64,000 nucleotides of DNA. Source: Methanolapillus africanus (GTDB lineage: Archaea > Halobacteriota > Methanosarcinia > Methanosarcinales > Methanosarcinaceae). The notes under the pieces were generated by a model. That model made no database searches. It saw nothing but the letters and a program-made list of their open reading frames with translations, and had not been told where the DNA came from. Location: the NCBI RefSeq assembly GCF_032714475.1, contig NZ_JAWDKD010000026.1, forward strand, positions 1 to 64,000, read 5' to 3'. Positions 7,333 to 15,948 of the stretch are shown here, piece after piece. Positions within the stretch are counted from its first letter, which is position 1, and each line of letters starts with the position of its first letter. The position numbers and the translations under genes are program-made.

Positions 7333-9945
7333 TTATTTGATTTTGGACCGTTTCATCAGCAGCGAATTGAGTGTGACGGAAACAGAACTGAGCGCCATAA
7401 AAGCCGCCGCCATTTCCGGGCTGATGAGCACCGTGTGCGTCAGCGGATACAAAATACCGGCCGCAATCGGAATGCCGATCGCGTTGTACCCGAACGCCCA
7501 GCCCAAATTTTGTTTGATTTTCCGAATCGTGAGCCGGCTGAGGCGAATCGCGGACGCGACGCCGGACGGATCGTCCCGAATGAGAATAATATCGGCGGAT
7601 TCGATGGCAATGTCCGTTCCCGCACCCATCGCCATGCCGACGTCGGCCTGAATCAGCGCCGGCGCGTCGTTAATCCCGTCGCCGACCATACCGGCCGGAA
7701 GACCGGAATCTTGAATCTCTTTTATTTTTTCCGCCTTGTGCGCCGGCAAAACTTCTGAAATGACGTTTTCCTGGGAAATCCCCGCCGCATTGGCAATCGA
7801 CAGCGCTGTCCGCTGATTGTCGCCGGTCAGCATGTAAACGGAGAGCCCCATTTTGGATAACTCAGCAACTGCGTCTTTGGATGTTTCTTTCAGCGTGTCG
7901 GCGATGGAGAACAGCGCCACCGGAATCGAATCGGCCGCCATTAAAACGACGGTTTTGCCGCCGCTTTCGAGCTGTTGAATTTGGAATTCGACTGCCGGGT
8001 CTTCGTGTGCGGAAACGCCGTTTTCCGTCAGGTAACGGCGGGTGCCGATCAAAACGACACGGCCGTCGATCTCCGATTTCACGCCTTTTCCGGAAGCCGC
8101 TTCAAACGAAGAAACCTCTTTGGGAAAAATGTTTTCCGCCGCAGCGCCTTTGACAATGGCTTGGCCGAGCGGATGTTCGGAATTATTTTCGGTGGTTGCC
8201 GCCATTTGGAGCGCGTCGCTTCTTGAAATTGAATTGAGCAGAACAACGTCGATCAGTTTCGGTTTTCCTTGCGTGAGCGTGCCGGTTTTGTCAAAAACAA
8301 CGGCTTTGAGCGACTGTGCTTTTTCCAGGCCGTCGCCGCCGCGAATCAAAATGCCGTTTTCAGCGCCCATGCCGGTGCCGACCATGATGGCGGCCGGCGT
8401 CGCCAAACCAACGGCGCACGGACAGGAAATGACCAGAACGGTAATCGCAATGAGGAGTGAAAACATGAACGGACTGATGCCGAAAAAGGCAGCGGAATTG
8501 CCCACGTCGAAATAACCGTAACCGATAAAGAACCAAAACAAGAAGGCGGCGAGCGCAATAATGAAAACGGCGACGATGAAATTGCCGGCCACCGTGTCCG
8601 CCAGCTTTTGAATCGGCGGTTTGTTGGTTTGCGCGTCTTCGACGAGCCGGATGATTTGAGACAAAACCGTGTCTTCGCCGACTTTTTCCGCTTTGAATTG
8701 GAACGAGCCGGACAGGTTAAGCGTCGCGCCGACGACGGCGCTGCCGACAGTTTTTTCAACCAGCAGGCTTTCGCCGGTCAGCATGGACTCGTCGACCGTG
8801 GAGCTGCCGGATAAAACGGTGCCGTCCGCCGGTATTTTTTCACCGGGACGGACGATGACAACGTCGCCGGTCACAATTTCTTCCGCCGGAATTTCAACTT
8901 CAACGCCGTTTCGAAGAACGTGCGACGTTTTCGGCTGAAGCCCCATCAATTTTTGAATCGCCTGCGACGTTTGGCCGCGGGTCCGCGCTTCCAAATACTT
9001 GCCAAACGTCACAAAAATCACCAGCATCGCCACGGTTTCGTAGTACAGGTGTTCGAATCCGGGACCCAGATCCCAAAAGGTGGAAACGACGCTCACCGCA
9101 TACGCGCAGCCGGTGCCGGCCGCAATCAAAAGATTCATGTCGGCGAGACCGTTTTTAAGTCCTTTGAACGCGCCCGTGAAATATTGACGGGCGGGACCGA
9201 TAATGATAAGAGTTGTCAGCAAAAAGAGCAAATATTTGTTCTGCAAAAATTCGGGAACGAACGGCAGCCAGCTGACCATCATGCTCATGTTGCCCAAAAT
9301 GACGGGAAGACCGATCACAAAAGCCGCAATGAAGTTGTTGCGCTGGCGGACGGCGTCCTTTTGAAGTTCGGCCGATACGTCTTCGGATTTTTGAATCGCC
9401 GCCGACGCTTCGTAGCCGATCTTTTCAATTTCGGCAATGATATCGTTTGGCGTGGCCGTTTTGGGATCATACCAAACGGTTCCTTTTTTGAGCGCGAGGT
9501 TGACCACAGCCGAATGAACGCCTTCTTTTTTCATCAGCGTTTTTTCGATATTCAAAACGCAAGCCGCACAGCTCATGCCTTCGATTTTCAAAACCAATTT
9601 TTCATCACCGGGCTGAGCTTTTCCGGGCTTTTGAGGTTCGGCGCCGGAATCCAACGGACACTGTTTTTCCGAAACATCTGTAACAATCGGACAGGTTTCC
9701 GGAACTATTGCCGCCTCAGCGTCGAGCGGAAACGGGTCATAATCTTCCGCGCGAATCGCGTCAAAAACCGCGGACAGGCTGATTTTGGAATCGTCAAAAG
9801 TGATCGTGACCGTTCCGATTTGCTGTTCGGCGTCGAGCTGAATTTGAACGGAAGAAACGCCGTCTAAGCTTGAAACGGCTTTATTGACGGCGCGGACGCA
9901 ATGGTCGCAGGTCATGCCGCCGACACGAATGGTTTCCGTTCGGAT
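7333..9945 (-). CDS. copA: copper-translocating P1B-type ATPase
   Basis: About 870 residues. It exports Cu(I) across the cytoplasmic membrane using ATP. Two N-terminal heavy-metal domains carry GGMTCDHC and GMSCAACV. The membrane copper site SCPCAVGLATP, the TGES actuator loop, the phosphorylated DKTGTLT, an HP motif (SEHPLGQA), TGDNQRTA and GDGINDAP follow in the usual order. The first ATG in frame (9915) lies inside the first GGMTC motif, so it would remove a beta strand of that domain. Upstream in frame, before a TGA, there is no ATG, GTG or TTG, only ATC at 9945 and ATT at 9951, correctly spaced after GGAGG. Initiation at ATC or ATT is therefore likely. It follows copZ by about 20 bp. Confidence 0.93.
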   Translation of the reverse strand: MRTETIRVGGMTCDHCVRAVNKAVSSLDGVSSVQIQLDAEQQIGTVTITFDDSKISLSAVFDAIRAEDYDPFPLDAEAAIVPETCPIVTDVSEKQCPLDSGAEPQKPGKAQPGDEKLVLKIEGMSCAACVLNIEKTLMKKEGVHSAVVNLALKKGTVWYDPKTATPNDIIAEIEKIGYEASAAIQKSEDVSAELQKDAVRQRNNFIAAFVIGLPVILGNMSMMVSWLPFVPEFLQNKYLLFLLTTLIIIGPARQYFTGAFKGLKNGLADMNLLIAAGTGCAYAVSVVSTFWDLGPGFEHLYYETVAMLVIFVTFGKYLEARTRGQTSQAIQKLMGLQPKTSHVLRNGVEVEIPAEEIVTGDVVIVRPGEKIPADGTVLSGSSTVDESMLTGESLLVEKTVGSAVVGATLNLSGSFQFKAEKVGEDTVLSQIIRLVEDAQTNKPPIQKLADTVAGNFIVAVFIIALAAFLFWFFIGYGYFDVGNSAAFFGISPFMFSLLIAITVLVISCPCAVGLATPAAIMVGTGMGAENGILIRGGDGLEKAQSLKAVVFDKTGTLTQGKPKLIDVVLLNSISRSDALQMAATTENNSEHPLGQAIVKGAAAENIFPKEVSSFEAASGKGVKSEIDGRVVLIGTRRYLTENGVSAHEDPAVEFQIQQLESGGKTVVLMAADSIPVALFSIADTLKETSKDAVAELSKMGLSVYMLTGDNQRTALSIANAAGISQENVISEVLPAHKAEKIKEIQDSGLPAGMVGDGINDAPALIQADVGMAMGAGTDIAIESADIILIRDDPSGVASAIRLSRLTIRKIKQNLGWAFGYNAIGIPIAAGILYPLTHTVLISPEMAAAFMALSSVSVTLNSLLMKRSKIK

Positions 9946-9964
9946 AAAAATTCCTCCGCTTCAA

Positions 9965-10168
9965 TTAAGCGTCGTAGCCGGCATTTTTGACGGCGGCTTT
10001 GATGTTGTCCAAATTGGTCTTGGATTCGTCAAATTCAACCGCAGCTTCGCCTTTTGACACATCGACGTCGGCTTTTGTGACGCCGCCGGATTCCATAATC
10101 GCTTTTTGAACGCGTTTCTGGCAGTGACCACAGGTCATTCCGCCGACTTTGAAGGTTGCTTTTTGCAT
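9965..10168 (-). CDS. copZ: copper chaperone, heavy-metal-associated domain
   Basis: 67 residues forming a single HMA fold with the Cu(I) site GGMTCGHCQKRV at residues 8-19. Known CopZ proteins carry Cu(I) to the CopA ATPase. It sits directly upstream of copA on the same strand, so the two are almost certainly co-transcribed. Full length for the family; ATG start. Confidence 0.9.
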   Translation of the reverse strand: MQKATFKVGGMTCGHCQKRVQKAIMESGGVTKADVDVSKGEAAVEFDESKTNLDNIKAAVKNAGYDA

Positions 10169-10336
10169 GAATATGTCTCCGATATTTGATTTGAATATTC
10201 AGTATAACAAAAATTATTCATATCAACGAACATGTTTAATAAATAATTATCTCACAGTCTTTGACATTAAATTTATAAACAGATAAATATAATTGTTGAA
10301 CAGCGGGTTTTGGAATCCGTTTAAAGAGGTGAAAAA

Positions 10337-11104
10337 ATGAAACTGAATGGAAAGGTGGCGATTGTCACAGGGGCCAGTTCCGGCATGGGACACGCGATTT
10401 CACTTTTATTTGCGCAAGAAGGCGCCACTGTGATTGCCGTCGCCCGGCGTTTGGAGCGCCTGGAAGAACTTAAAACAAAAGTGGAAGCCGACAAATTCGC
10501 GGGGAAAATTATTCCGCTCAAAGGCGACGTTTCAAGCCGGCACGACATTGAACATATGATCGACTTTGCCGAATCCGAATGCAAGAAGCTGGATATTCTG
10601 GTCAACAACGCCGGCGTCATGGATAATTTCGAGATGGCGGAAGACGTCACCGACGAAATTTGGGAAAACGTCATCAACATCAATTTGACCGCCCCCATGG
10701 CAGCCATTCGAAAAGCCATCCCGCTCATGAAGAAAAATGAGTCCGGCGGCGTGATCTTAAACATCGCTTCCGTCGGCGGCCTTTTCGGCGGCAAAGCCGG
10801 CGCCGCTTATACGGTTTCCAAACACGGCGTGATCGGTCTGACCAAAAATGTCGGTTACACCTACAGCGATGAAAAAATCAGATGCAACGCCATCTGTCCG
10901 GGCGCCATTGCGACCGAAATCGGCAGCCACATTCACGCCAACCCGCGCGGACAAGCCAAAGTCGCGGACGGTATGAAAACAATGCATGGCGGCGCCGGAA
11001 CAGCCGAAGATATTGCGAACGCGGCTTTGTTTTTGGTCAGCGACGATTCCAAATTCGTGACCGGCACGACGCTTGTTGTGGACGGCGGTTGGACGTCTTG
11101 TTGA
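10337..11104 (+). CDS. short-chain dehydrogenase/reductase
   Basis: 255 residues, the normal SDR length. A Rossmann nucleotide site is at the start (TGASSGMGHAIS, about residues 11-22), NNAG near residue 90, catalytic Ser in the segment after LNIASVGG, and YTVSK as the YxxxK catalytic pair. The C-terminal FVTGTTLVVDGG is typical of FabG-like classical SDRs using NAD(P)H. Substrate cannot be told from sequence. Start is well supported: GAGGTGA lies 4 bases before the ATG. It is convergent with cas6, and a symmetric hairpin lies between the two. Confidence 0.88.
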   Translation: MKLNGKVAIVTGASSGMGHAISLLFAQEGATVIAVARRLERLEELKTKVEADKFAGKIIPLKGDVSSRHDIEHMIDFAESECKKLDILVNNAGVMDNFEMAEDVTDEIWENVININLTAPMAAIRKAIPLMKKNESGGVILNIASVGGLFGGKAGAAYTVSKHGVIGLTKNVGYTYSDEKIRCNAICPGAIATEIGSHIHANPRGQAKVADGMKTMHGGAGTAEDIANAALFLVSDDSKFVTGTTLVVDGGWTSC

Positions 11105-11135
11105 TATTATTGATATTGTTGAATAAAAAAAGAGG

Positions 11136-11167
11136 ACGGAAGCGGTCATGATCATGACCGATTCCGT
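11136..11167. terminator. bidirectional hairpin between SDR gene and cas6
   Basis: ACGGAAGCGGTCATGA pairs with TCATGACCGATTCCGT in a 16-bp stem with one mismatch and no loop beyond the central palindrome. A/T runs on both sides suit termination of both convergent genes. Confidence 0.65.
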
Positions 11168-11179
11168 TTATTTTTAAGA

Positions 11180-11893
11180 TTATTTCTTCTCTGTAACCAT
11201 GCCGAATCCCATCGAGTTTTTTTCGCCGAAGCCGCATTCATACCCGAATCGAATTAAATCATAATCACCGGTGACAGAAAAGATCAGATTTGAACACCGG
11301 ACAAATGTATCTTTAATTTTCATTCTTTTGGGTTCTGCAGATAAAACCTCAAACTCGAAATTCATGCCGCATGTTTTACCATAATACGTTTCATATTTTT
11401 TCTTGAGCTGGCTGCGCATATTTTCATAAAATTTAGAATGGTTGGGCAGCAGATCCCGGCCTTTTAATTGACCGTCGACTTCCTCAACCGTCCGAAGGCA
11501 AACCGGAGAAATTGTTTTTAAAATTGAAAACGATGTGGGTTCCTCTTCAATTTTGATTTCCATCGGATAAGCATCAAAATGACCGATTTTCAAGACAGGT
11601 TGTTGAAAAAGGCCTTCCAAAAAAACCGTTAAAAACTCAGTATTCGGAGATGATAACTGCAGATAGATGGAACCGTCTTGACTTTTGATCCCTTGATTTG
11701 GAATTATGGTTCTTTTTGGAATGTCTAGCCATGAAAAGGTGAAAAATTTGTATTTTTGATAGGCATGCATTTCTTCAGCATATTTGGAATCTCCGGCGTT
11801 TAAAGAGTTATAGATCATTGACGCCAAATGATATTGATAGTCAAAAGGAATCACCGTATTTGTATCAATTTCGAGTTTTAGAACAGACCGCAT
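11180..11893 (-). CDS. cas6: CRISPR endoribonuclease Cas6
   Basis: 237 residues of the RAMP superfamily; Cas6 cuts CRISPR precursor RNA within the repeats. The C-terminal Gly-rich loop (GYECGFGEKNSMGFGMV) is the family signature, and the overall length fits. A His such as that in FDYQYH or GHFD may be catalytic, but I cannot assign it. No other cas gene is adjacent: the cas8-cas7-cas5 operon and main array are about 49 kb away. A mini-array with repeats of the same family lies 77 bp upstream on the opposite strand, supporting a working link between this enzyme and those repeats. Confidence 0.85.
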   Translation of the reverse strand: MRSVLKLEIDTNTVIPFDYQYHLASMIYNSLNAGDSKYAEEMHAYQKYKFFTFSWLDIPKRTIIPNQGIKSQDGSIYLQLSSPNTEFLTVFLEGLFQQPVLKIGHFDAYPMEIKIEEEPTSFSILKTISPVCLRTVEEVDGQLKGRDLLPNHSKFYENMRSQLKKKYETYYGKTCGMNFEFEVLSAEPKRMKIKDTFVRCSNLIFSVTGDYDLIRFGYECGFGEKNSMGFGMVTEKK

Positions 11894-11969
11894 GCTTATC
11901 GTTATGAGAACGTATGAAACAAATAAATAGTTTTAGATTTTACGTTTCATGTTCTGACTCCGATTGTTC

Positions 11970-12066
11970 ACTAAAATCAGAACTGAGAGAGATTGAAATG
12001 TCTGCCGGTCGACGTCATATACGGCGTTGCCAAGTTAAAATCAGAACTGAAAGTTCTGATTTTAAT
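11970..12066 (+). CRISPR. two-unit CRISPR-like mini-array beside cas6
   Basis: Unit 1 (11970-11999) matches the reverse complement of the main array repeat at 26 of 30 positions and ends in the ATTGAAAT handle. A 34-base spacer (12000-12033) follows. Unit 2 starts GTTAAAATCAGAACT (12034-12048) but then turns back on itself as AGTTCTGATTTTAAT, making a 15-bp hairpin instead of a complete repeat. Read on the plus strand it diverges from cas6. A crRNA-like regulatory RNA or a relict array are both possible. Confidence 0.65.
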
Positions 12067-12068
12067 TA

Positions 12069-12140
12069 AGCCAACGTCCGGATTCGAACCGAAATATATT
12101 CGCTCTGCAGGCGAACGCATAGCCGCTCTGCCACGTTGGC
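12069..12140 (-). tRNA. tRNA-Cys (GCA)
   Basis: On the minus strand the acceptor arms GCCAACG and CGTTGGC pair fully. The anticodon stem TTCGC/GCGAA encloses loop CTGCAGA with anticodon GCA, the T-arm loop is TTCGAAT, and the discriminator is U, as usual for tRNA-Cys. No CCA is encoded and no intron is seen. Its 3' end is 2 bp from the mini-array hairpin. Confidence 0.93.
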
Positions 12141-12222
12141 GTTTGATTTTATTTGTTTCAGAAAAGAGTAACTCTACTGGGTTTAATTTTATTTAAAAGG
12201 AACGGTTTCGTTTTTGTTTTTT

Positions 12223-12710
12223 GGCGGGCAGCGTGCGCGCGCGTTATCGCGACACTTTTTTGTTTCGAGTCATCGAAACAGACGGGCTGCTTTTTTTAAA
12301 CCGTGCAAACATCCCGAAAAATCAAACGCAAAGCGTTTGATTTTCTCGGAATCCGATGAATAAGATTGGGTACAGCAGCAGTAGGCGCAGAACCGGAACA
12401 GGAAACAAGTGTATTGTTAGAAAACAGTGGGTGCAAACTGCAACCTAAAAACAGTCAACTGTAGGTGCAATCTGTACTGTAAATTGGAATGTATCTCACA
12501 GATCGGATTCCGCAAAATACAGACGCAAAGCGTCTGATTTTGCGGGGTGGTTTGTACGATATTCAGAATAAACAAAACCAAACTTTTAGCGACCGGAGGG
12601 AGCCGTTCGCGTAGCGAACTCAATAGAAACGGGCTCCCCCGCCCTTGAAAAATTCCTAGCGAAGCGACGGAATTTTTGCGTCAGAATTTGCGGGATGGTT
12701 TGCTTGACAT
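12223..12710 (+). repeat. TIR-hairpin element, copy A
   Basis: The left terminal repeat (12223-12270) has the core GCGCGCGTTATCGCGACAC followed by TTTTTTGTTTCGAG. Hairpin 1 is at 12314-12349 and hairpin 2 at 12510-12545 (AGACGC-AAA-GCGTCT core). Between them are direct repeats with ACAGTCAACTGT-type centres. Further hairpins are GTTCGC-GTA-GCGAAC and AAAAATTCC/GGAATTTTT. It ends near GGATGGTTTGCTTGAC; the right terminal repeat present in copies B-E is missing. No ORF of note. Confidence 0.7.
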
Positions 12711-12792
12711 AACGAAAAATGAGAAAAAGGAAACGAAAGAGATAAAATAAAAACGAAAAATTATAAAAAAAAGAAGAAGGAAAGAACGATTT

Positions 12793-13818
12793 TTATTTCA
12801 AATAATATTCGTCTCTCGCTTCCACAAACGCTTTTATATTGCCAAGCGGCGTTCTCGGCGCAATGCCGCAGCCCGGTGACAATATTCTTGTTCCGTCTTC
12901 CAAACATTGCTTTGTTTCTCGTTTGACGTCTTCGGGCGTTCCCAAAAGAATTGTCCGCGCCGGCGAAACGTTGCCGATCAGACAAACTTTGTCGCCGATC
13001 AGCTTTGCAGCATAAGCCATATTTGTTTTTTCTTCGATGCTGATTCCTTGAAAACCGGACTGCGCCATCGGTTCCAAAATGGCGGTGGCGTCGCCGCACA
13101 TGTGCAGAAGCGTCAATCCGCGGATTTTTTTGGTCAAATCTTTGTAAATGGGAAGAACCATCGATTCGAACAGCGGCGGCGGGAACAAATCCGGACCGGC
13201 TTCGGAATCCACAATCAAAACGCCGTCAACGCCGGCGCCGTACAGCATATTTGTGTATTCAACGCAGACATCCGCACACAAAACCATCAGTTCGGTCAAT
13301 GTGTCCGGCTCCTGAATGCACCACCGCAAGTAGTTGTTGACGCCGCAAACGCACGCCGCCAAAGCGGCGGGACCGACCGTGCCGGCAATGAGCGGAATGT
13401 CGGTTTTGTCGCCGAGCTTCTTTTGAATTTGGGCGGTGGCGTCCAAAATAACGGAAACGCCTCTGCCTTTTGACAAATCCGGCACGGAAATTTTGGCAAC
13501 GTCTTCCGGCTTTTTGACCGGAAAATCCAACTGGTGCGGCTGGGAATCTAACGTTCCTTCCGACATCGTACATCCGAGCGCTTCCGGCAATTCCAGCAAA
13601 CTGAACGGATAGCGCACCGCTTCAAGACCGGTGAACGTGTGTCCGGCAATGGCCAAGTCCGCCATCGTTTCCGGATGATAGTGCGCTTTGGGCCAAAATG
13701 CGCCGGACAAATTCATTAAGTCAACTGTCCCCGTTTGAGTAATGCTCAGCGCCGGAACTTTGTCGACAGATTCCATTTTTACGGAACGGATAAAACGCTC
13801 CTTCATTGTCAAATCCAT
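12793..13818 (-). CDS. MtaA/MtbA-type methylcobamide:coenzyme M methyltransferase
   Basis: 341 residues of the uroporphyrinogen decarboxylase-like methyltransferase fold, normal length. Known MtaA/MtbA enzymes move the methyl group from a methylated corrinoid protein to coenzyme M, using zinc to activate the thiol. The zinc ligands appear as LLHMCGDA (His-x-Cys, about residues 237-239) and SPGCGIAP (Cys near 316). Which methyl donor pathway it serves (methanol, methylamines, methylthiols) cannot be told; no corrinoid protein or first methyltransferase is adjacent. Alone on its strand, with element A downstream. Confidence 0.85.
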   Translation of the reverse strand: MDLTMKERFIRSVKMESVDKVPALSITQTGTVDLMNLSGAFWPKAHYHPETMADLAIAGHTFTGLEAVRYPFSLLELPEALGCTMSEGTLDSQPHQLDFPVKKPEDVAKISVPDLSKGRGVSVILDATAQIQKKLGDKTDIPLIAGTVGPAALAACVCGVNNYLRWCIQEPDTLTELMVLCADVCVEYTNMLYGAGVDGVLIVDSEAGPDLFPPPLFESMVLPIYKDLTKKIRGLTLLHMCGDATAILEPMAQSGFQGISIEEKTNMAYAAKLIGDKVCLIGNVSPARTILLGTPEDVKRETKQCLEDGTRILSPGCGIAPRTPLGNIKAFVEARDEYYLK

Positions 13819-13965
13819 AACAACACACTCGATTTAGGTTGTAAAGTTAAAAAATAATTGAAAAAATAACAAGATCGGAAAATTAAATGAATTAAATAAA
13901 AATTAAATAAATGAAAAATAAAAAAATTGAATAAAAATTGAATAAAAAATAAAAAGAGAATCGGC

Positions 13966-14640
13966 TTAAAGTCCGATTTCCTTTTTGAATTCTTCCAATC
14001 CGGTTTCTTCGATGACTTTTCCGAGACGTTTTTTGGAATTTTTCTCTTTCAAATAGTTGATGATTTTTTCCGTCAGCGCCAGCGCTTCTTCTTCGGAAAG
14101 TCCTTCCGCGATCATTTCGCCGACGCGCGGGTTTGAGCTGGCGTTTCCGCCGACAAAGCAGCGGAATCCTTTGGTGTCGCCGATAAATCCGATGTCGCGC
14201 ACAGCGGATTCGGAACATGAAAACAGGCAGCCGGAAACACCGATTTTCATTTTGGCCGGGAGCTGCATGCTGTGGTATTTCTCATCCAATTTGAGGCCCA
14301 GACTCATGGAATCTTGCTTGGCGCGCTTACAAAATGTGGTTCCGGGACACACGCGAACGCTGCGGACGCAGATGCCGATGGCGGATCCGGGTTTCATGCC
14401 CAAGTCCGTCCAAGCGTTGTCCAGGTCTTCCTCTTTTAAGCCGACCAAAACGATGCGCTGCGACGACGAAATTTTAATCGCAGCGGCATTGTATTTTTCG
14501 GCGACGTCGGCAATCGTCCGAAGCTTTTCCGGCGTCAGCAGGCCGGCGGGGCTGTGCGGGGCAATCGCGTACGTTTCGCCGTCACGCTGAAGAATCGCGC
14601 CTTTTTCCAAAATATCCGTCTTCTTTGCTTTTTCATCCAT
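13966..14640 (-). CDS. small nitrite/sulfite reductase-like siroheme and Fe-S protein
   Basis: 224 residues. An N-terminal ferredoxin-like half (around YAIAPHSPAGLLTPEKL) is followed by the siroheme/[4Fe-4S] half with CPGTTFC (Cys-x5-Cys) and GCLFSCSES (Cys-x3-Cys), the usual cluster ligands. Its size is that of the small single-subunit sulfite reductase-like proteins found in methanogens, whose substrate is unclear. GAGGTGG lies 6 bases before the ATG. C-terminal residues 195-224 are a charged helical extension. Confidence 0.8.
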   Translation of the reverse strand: MDEKAKKTDILEKGAILQRDGETYAIAPHSPAGLLTPEKLRTIADVAEKYNAAAIKISSSQRIVLVGLKEEDLDNAWTDLGMKPGSAIGICVRSVRVCPGTTFCKRAKQDSMSLGLKLDEKYHSMQLPAKMKIGVSGCLFSCSESAVRDIGFIGDTKGFRCFVGGNASSNPRVGEMIAEGLSEEEALALTEKIINYLKEKNSKKRLGKVIEETGLEEFKKEIGL

Positions 14641-14796
14641 TTCGGTCCACCTCTTTTTGAAAAATTTATTTATCCAAACAAATTAAAAATTAAATGAAAA
14701 ATAAAAGTGAAATTAATACGCAAGAAAAAATATAAAGAATAAAGAAAAATAAATCGGGACTTATATAATTCTAATCCCGACTCATCTCATCATAAT

Positions 14797-15849
14797 TTAA
14801 TCGTCGTCATAAATCAGTTCGCAAAGCACAGCGTTTTCGCCGTGCAGATACATGTGAACCTTTTTGGAACCGGACAGATCGTTTTCCAATTTATTCCGGA
14901 AATTCCAATAATCCTTCGGATCGATGTTTCCGCGAATCACCACTTTTCCGACATTGCTTTTTTCCAAAAATTCATGAATGGCGACAACGTCGTCTTCGGT
15001 TTTGATGGGCATCGTCCGAAGAACGATATAATTGTTTTTCACCATCGGATGAATTGTCAGCAAATCCGACGTCAACAGGACTCTTTTCTTGTCGATATGA
15101 ATCAAACGCACCGGTCCCGTCGCTTTAATCAAATCGTCCACCAGTTCGTTGAGAAGTCCGGCCGCCACGATTGACGGGTCCGGCTCATACGCAAAAAGCA
15201 TCAGTTTTTCGGTTTCAACAATCGGCGGCAATTCAACCGGCGCGTCCACCATCGCGTTTCCGGACGGCAGCGAAACAGCCACACGGGAAAACCGTTTAAT
15301 TCTTCCAAAATAAAGCGTCAGGCGGTTGAGTTGTCCGTTAAGGGACAGGTATTCCATCTCGCAGTCGAAATTATCCGCCAAAATACGTTCGGGCGGCATT
15401 TGCGGCGGCGCTTCAAACGCAAAATTTTGACATTTTTCCGCGTAAGCGTCCATGACGTCCGGAATTCCCGGACGCAGGCTTGCGACTTTTCGAGTTTCCT
15501 CTTCCGGCGGGCGGGCGGGATCCGAAAAAATGATGTCGACCGGCGGGATTTGTGCGATCACGGCCGAGTCGAGCGCGTTTCCGCAAATGAACGTCACATT
15601 GGTGAGGCCGTGCTTCTCACAATTCTGCCGGGCAAATTCGATTTTCACCGGATCGATTTCAACAGCGTACACATGCTTGCACTGCATGGCGAAATAAATC
15701 GTCTGTCCGCCGATGCCGCAGCTGATGTCGGCAATCGTGTTGCATTTCAACCGCGCCGCCCGATATTTGGCAACGGGTTCAGGTGTTGCAAACCGGATGC
15801 CGTCCGCGTCGGAAGACATTTTTTTTTCAAAAACTTTTTTCTGAGACAT
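14797..15849 (-). CDS. class I SAM-dependent methyltransferase, likely RNA-acting
   Basis: About 350 residues. The SAM-binding motif DISCGIGGQT, the acidic end of strand 2 (YAVEIDPVK) and DIIFSDPARPP (a DPP-like motif IV as in base-methylating enzymes) place it in class I. The C-terminal half is an alpha/beta segment with AVLCELIYDD at the end and resembles THUMP-like extensions of RNA methyltransferases. Substrate unknown. ATG at 15849 is chosen over an upstream TTG because AGGA is spaced better for it. The next upstream gene on this strand is RaSEA, another tRNA modification enzyme, which fits an RNA role. Confidence 0.7.
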   Translation of the reverse strand: MSQKKVFEKKMSSDADGIRFATPEPVAKYRAARLKCNTIADISCGIGGQTIYFAMQCKHVYAVEIDPVKIEFARQNCEKHGLTNVTFICGNALDSAVIAQIPPVDIIFSDPARPPEEETRKVASLRPGIPDVMDAYAEKCQNFAFEAPPQMPPERILADNFDCEMEYLSLNGQLNRLTLYFGRIKRFSRVAVSLPSGNAMVDAPVELPPIVETEKLMLFAYEPDPSIVAAGLLNELVDDLIKATGPVRLIHIDKKRVLLTSDLLTIHPMVKNNYIVLRTMPIKTEDDVVAIHEFLEKSNVGKVVIRGNIDPKDYWNFRNKLENDLSGSKKVHMYLHGENAVLCELIYDDD

Positions 15850-15948
15850 AATCAATTATCCTAAAATTGAACAAATAAAATTGAACAAATAAAAATCAAA
15901 GAAATAAAACTCAAAAATATAAACTATAGATTATAAGAATCGGAATCA

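Noticed and set aside
8920..9867. 315-codon frame opposite copA, and 315-codon frame opposite porB (49600-50547)
   Set aside because: Both are antisense to well-supported conserved genes with low-complexity Arg/Phe/His-rich translation.
12000..12033. Spacer of the mini-array sharing CCGGTCGACG with bases near 57233 in the HyuA-like gene
   Set aside because: Ten bases of GC-rich identity, not at the seed end, can occur by chance in 64 kb; no flanking match.
12793..13818. Uroporphyrinogen decarboxylase (HemE) as the identity of this gene
   Set aside because: The His-x-Cys and later Cys zinc ligands and the methanogen setting fit coenzyme M methyltransferases instead.
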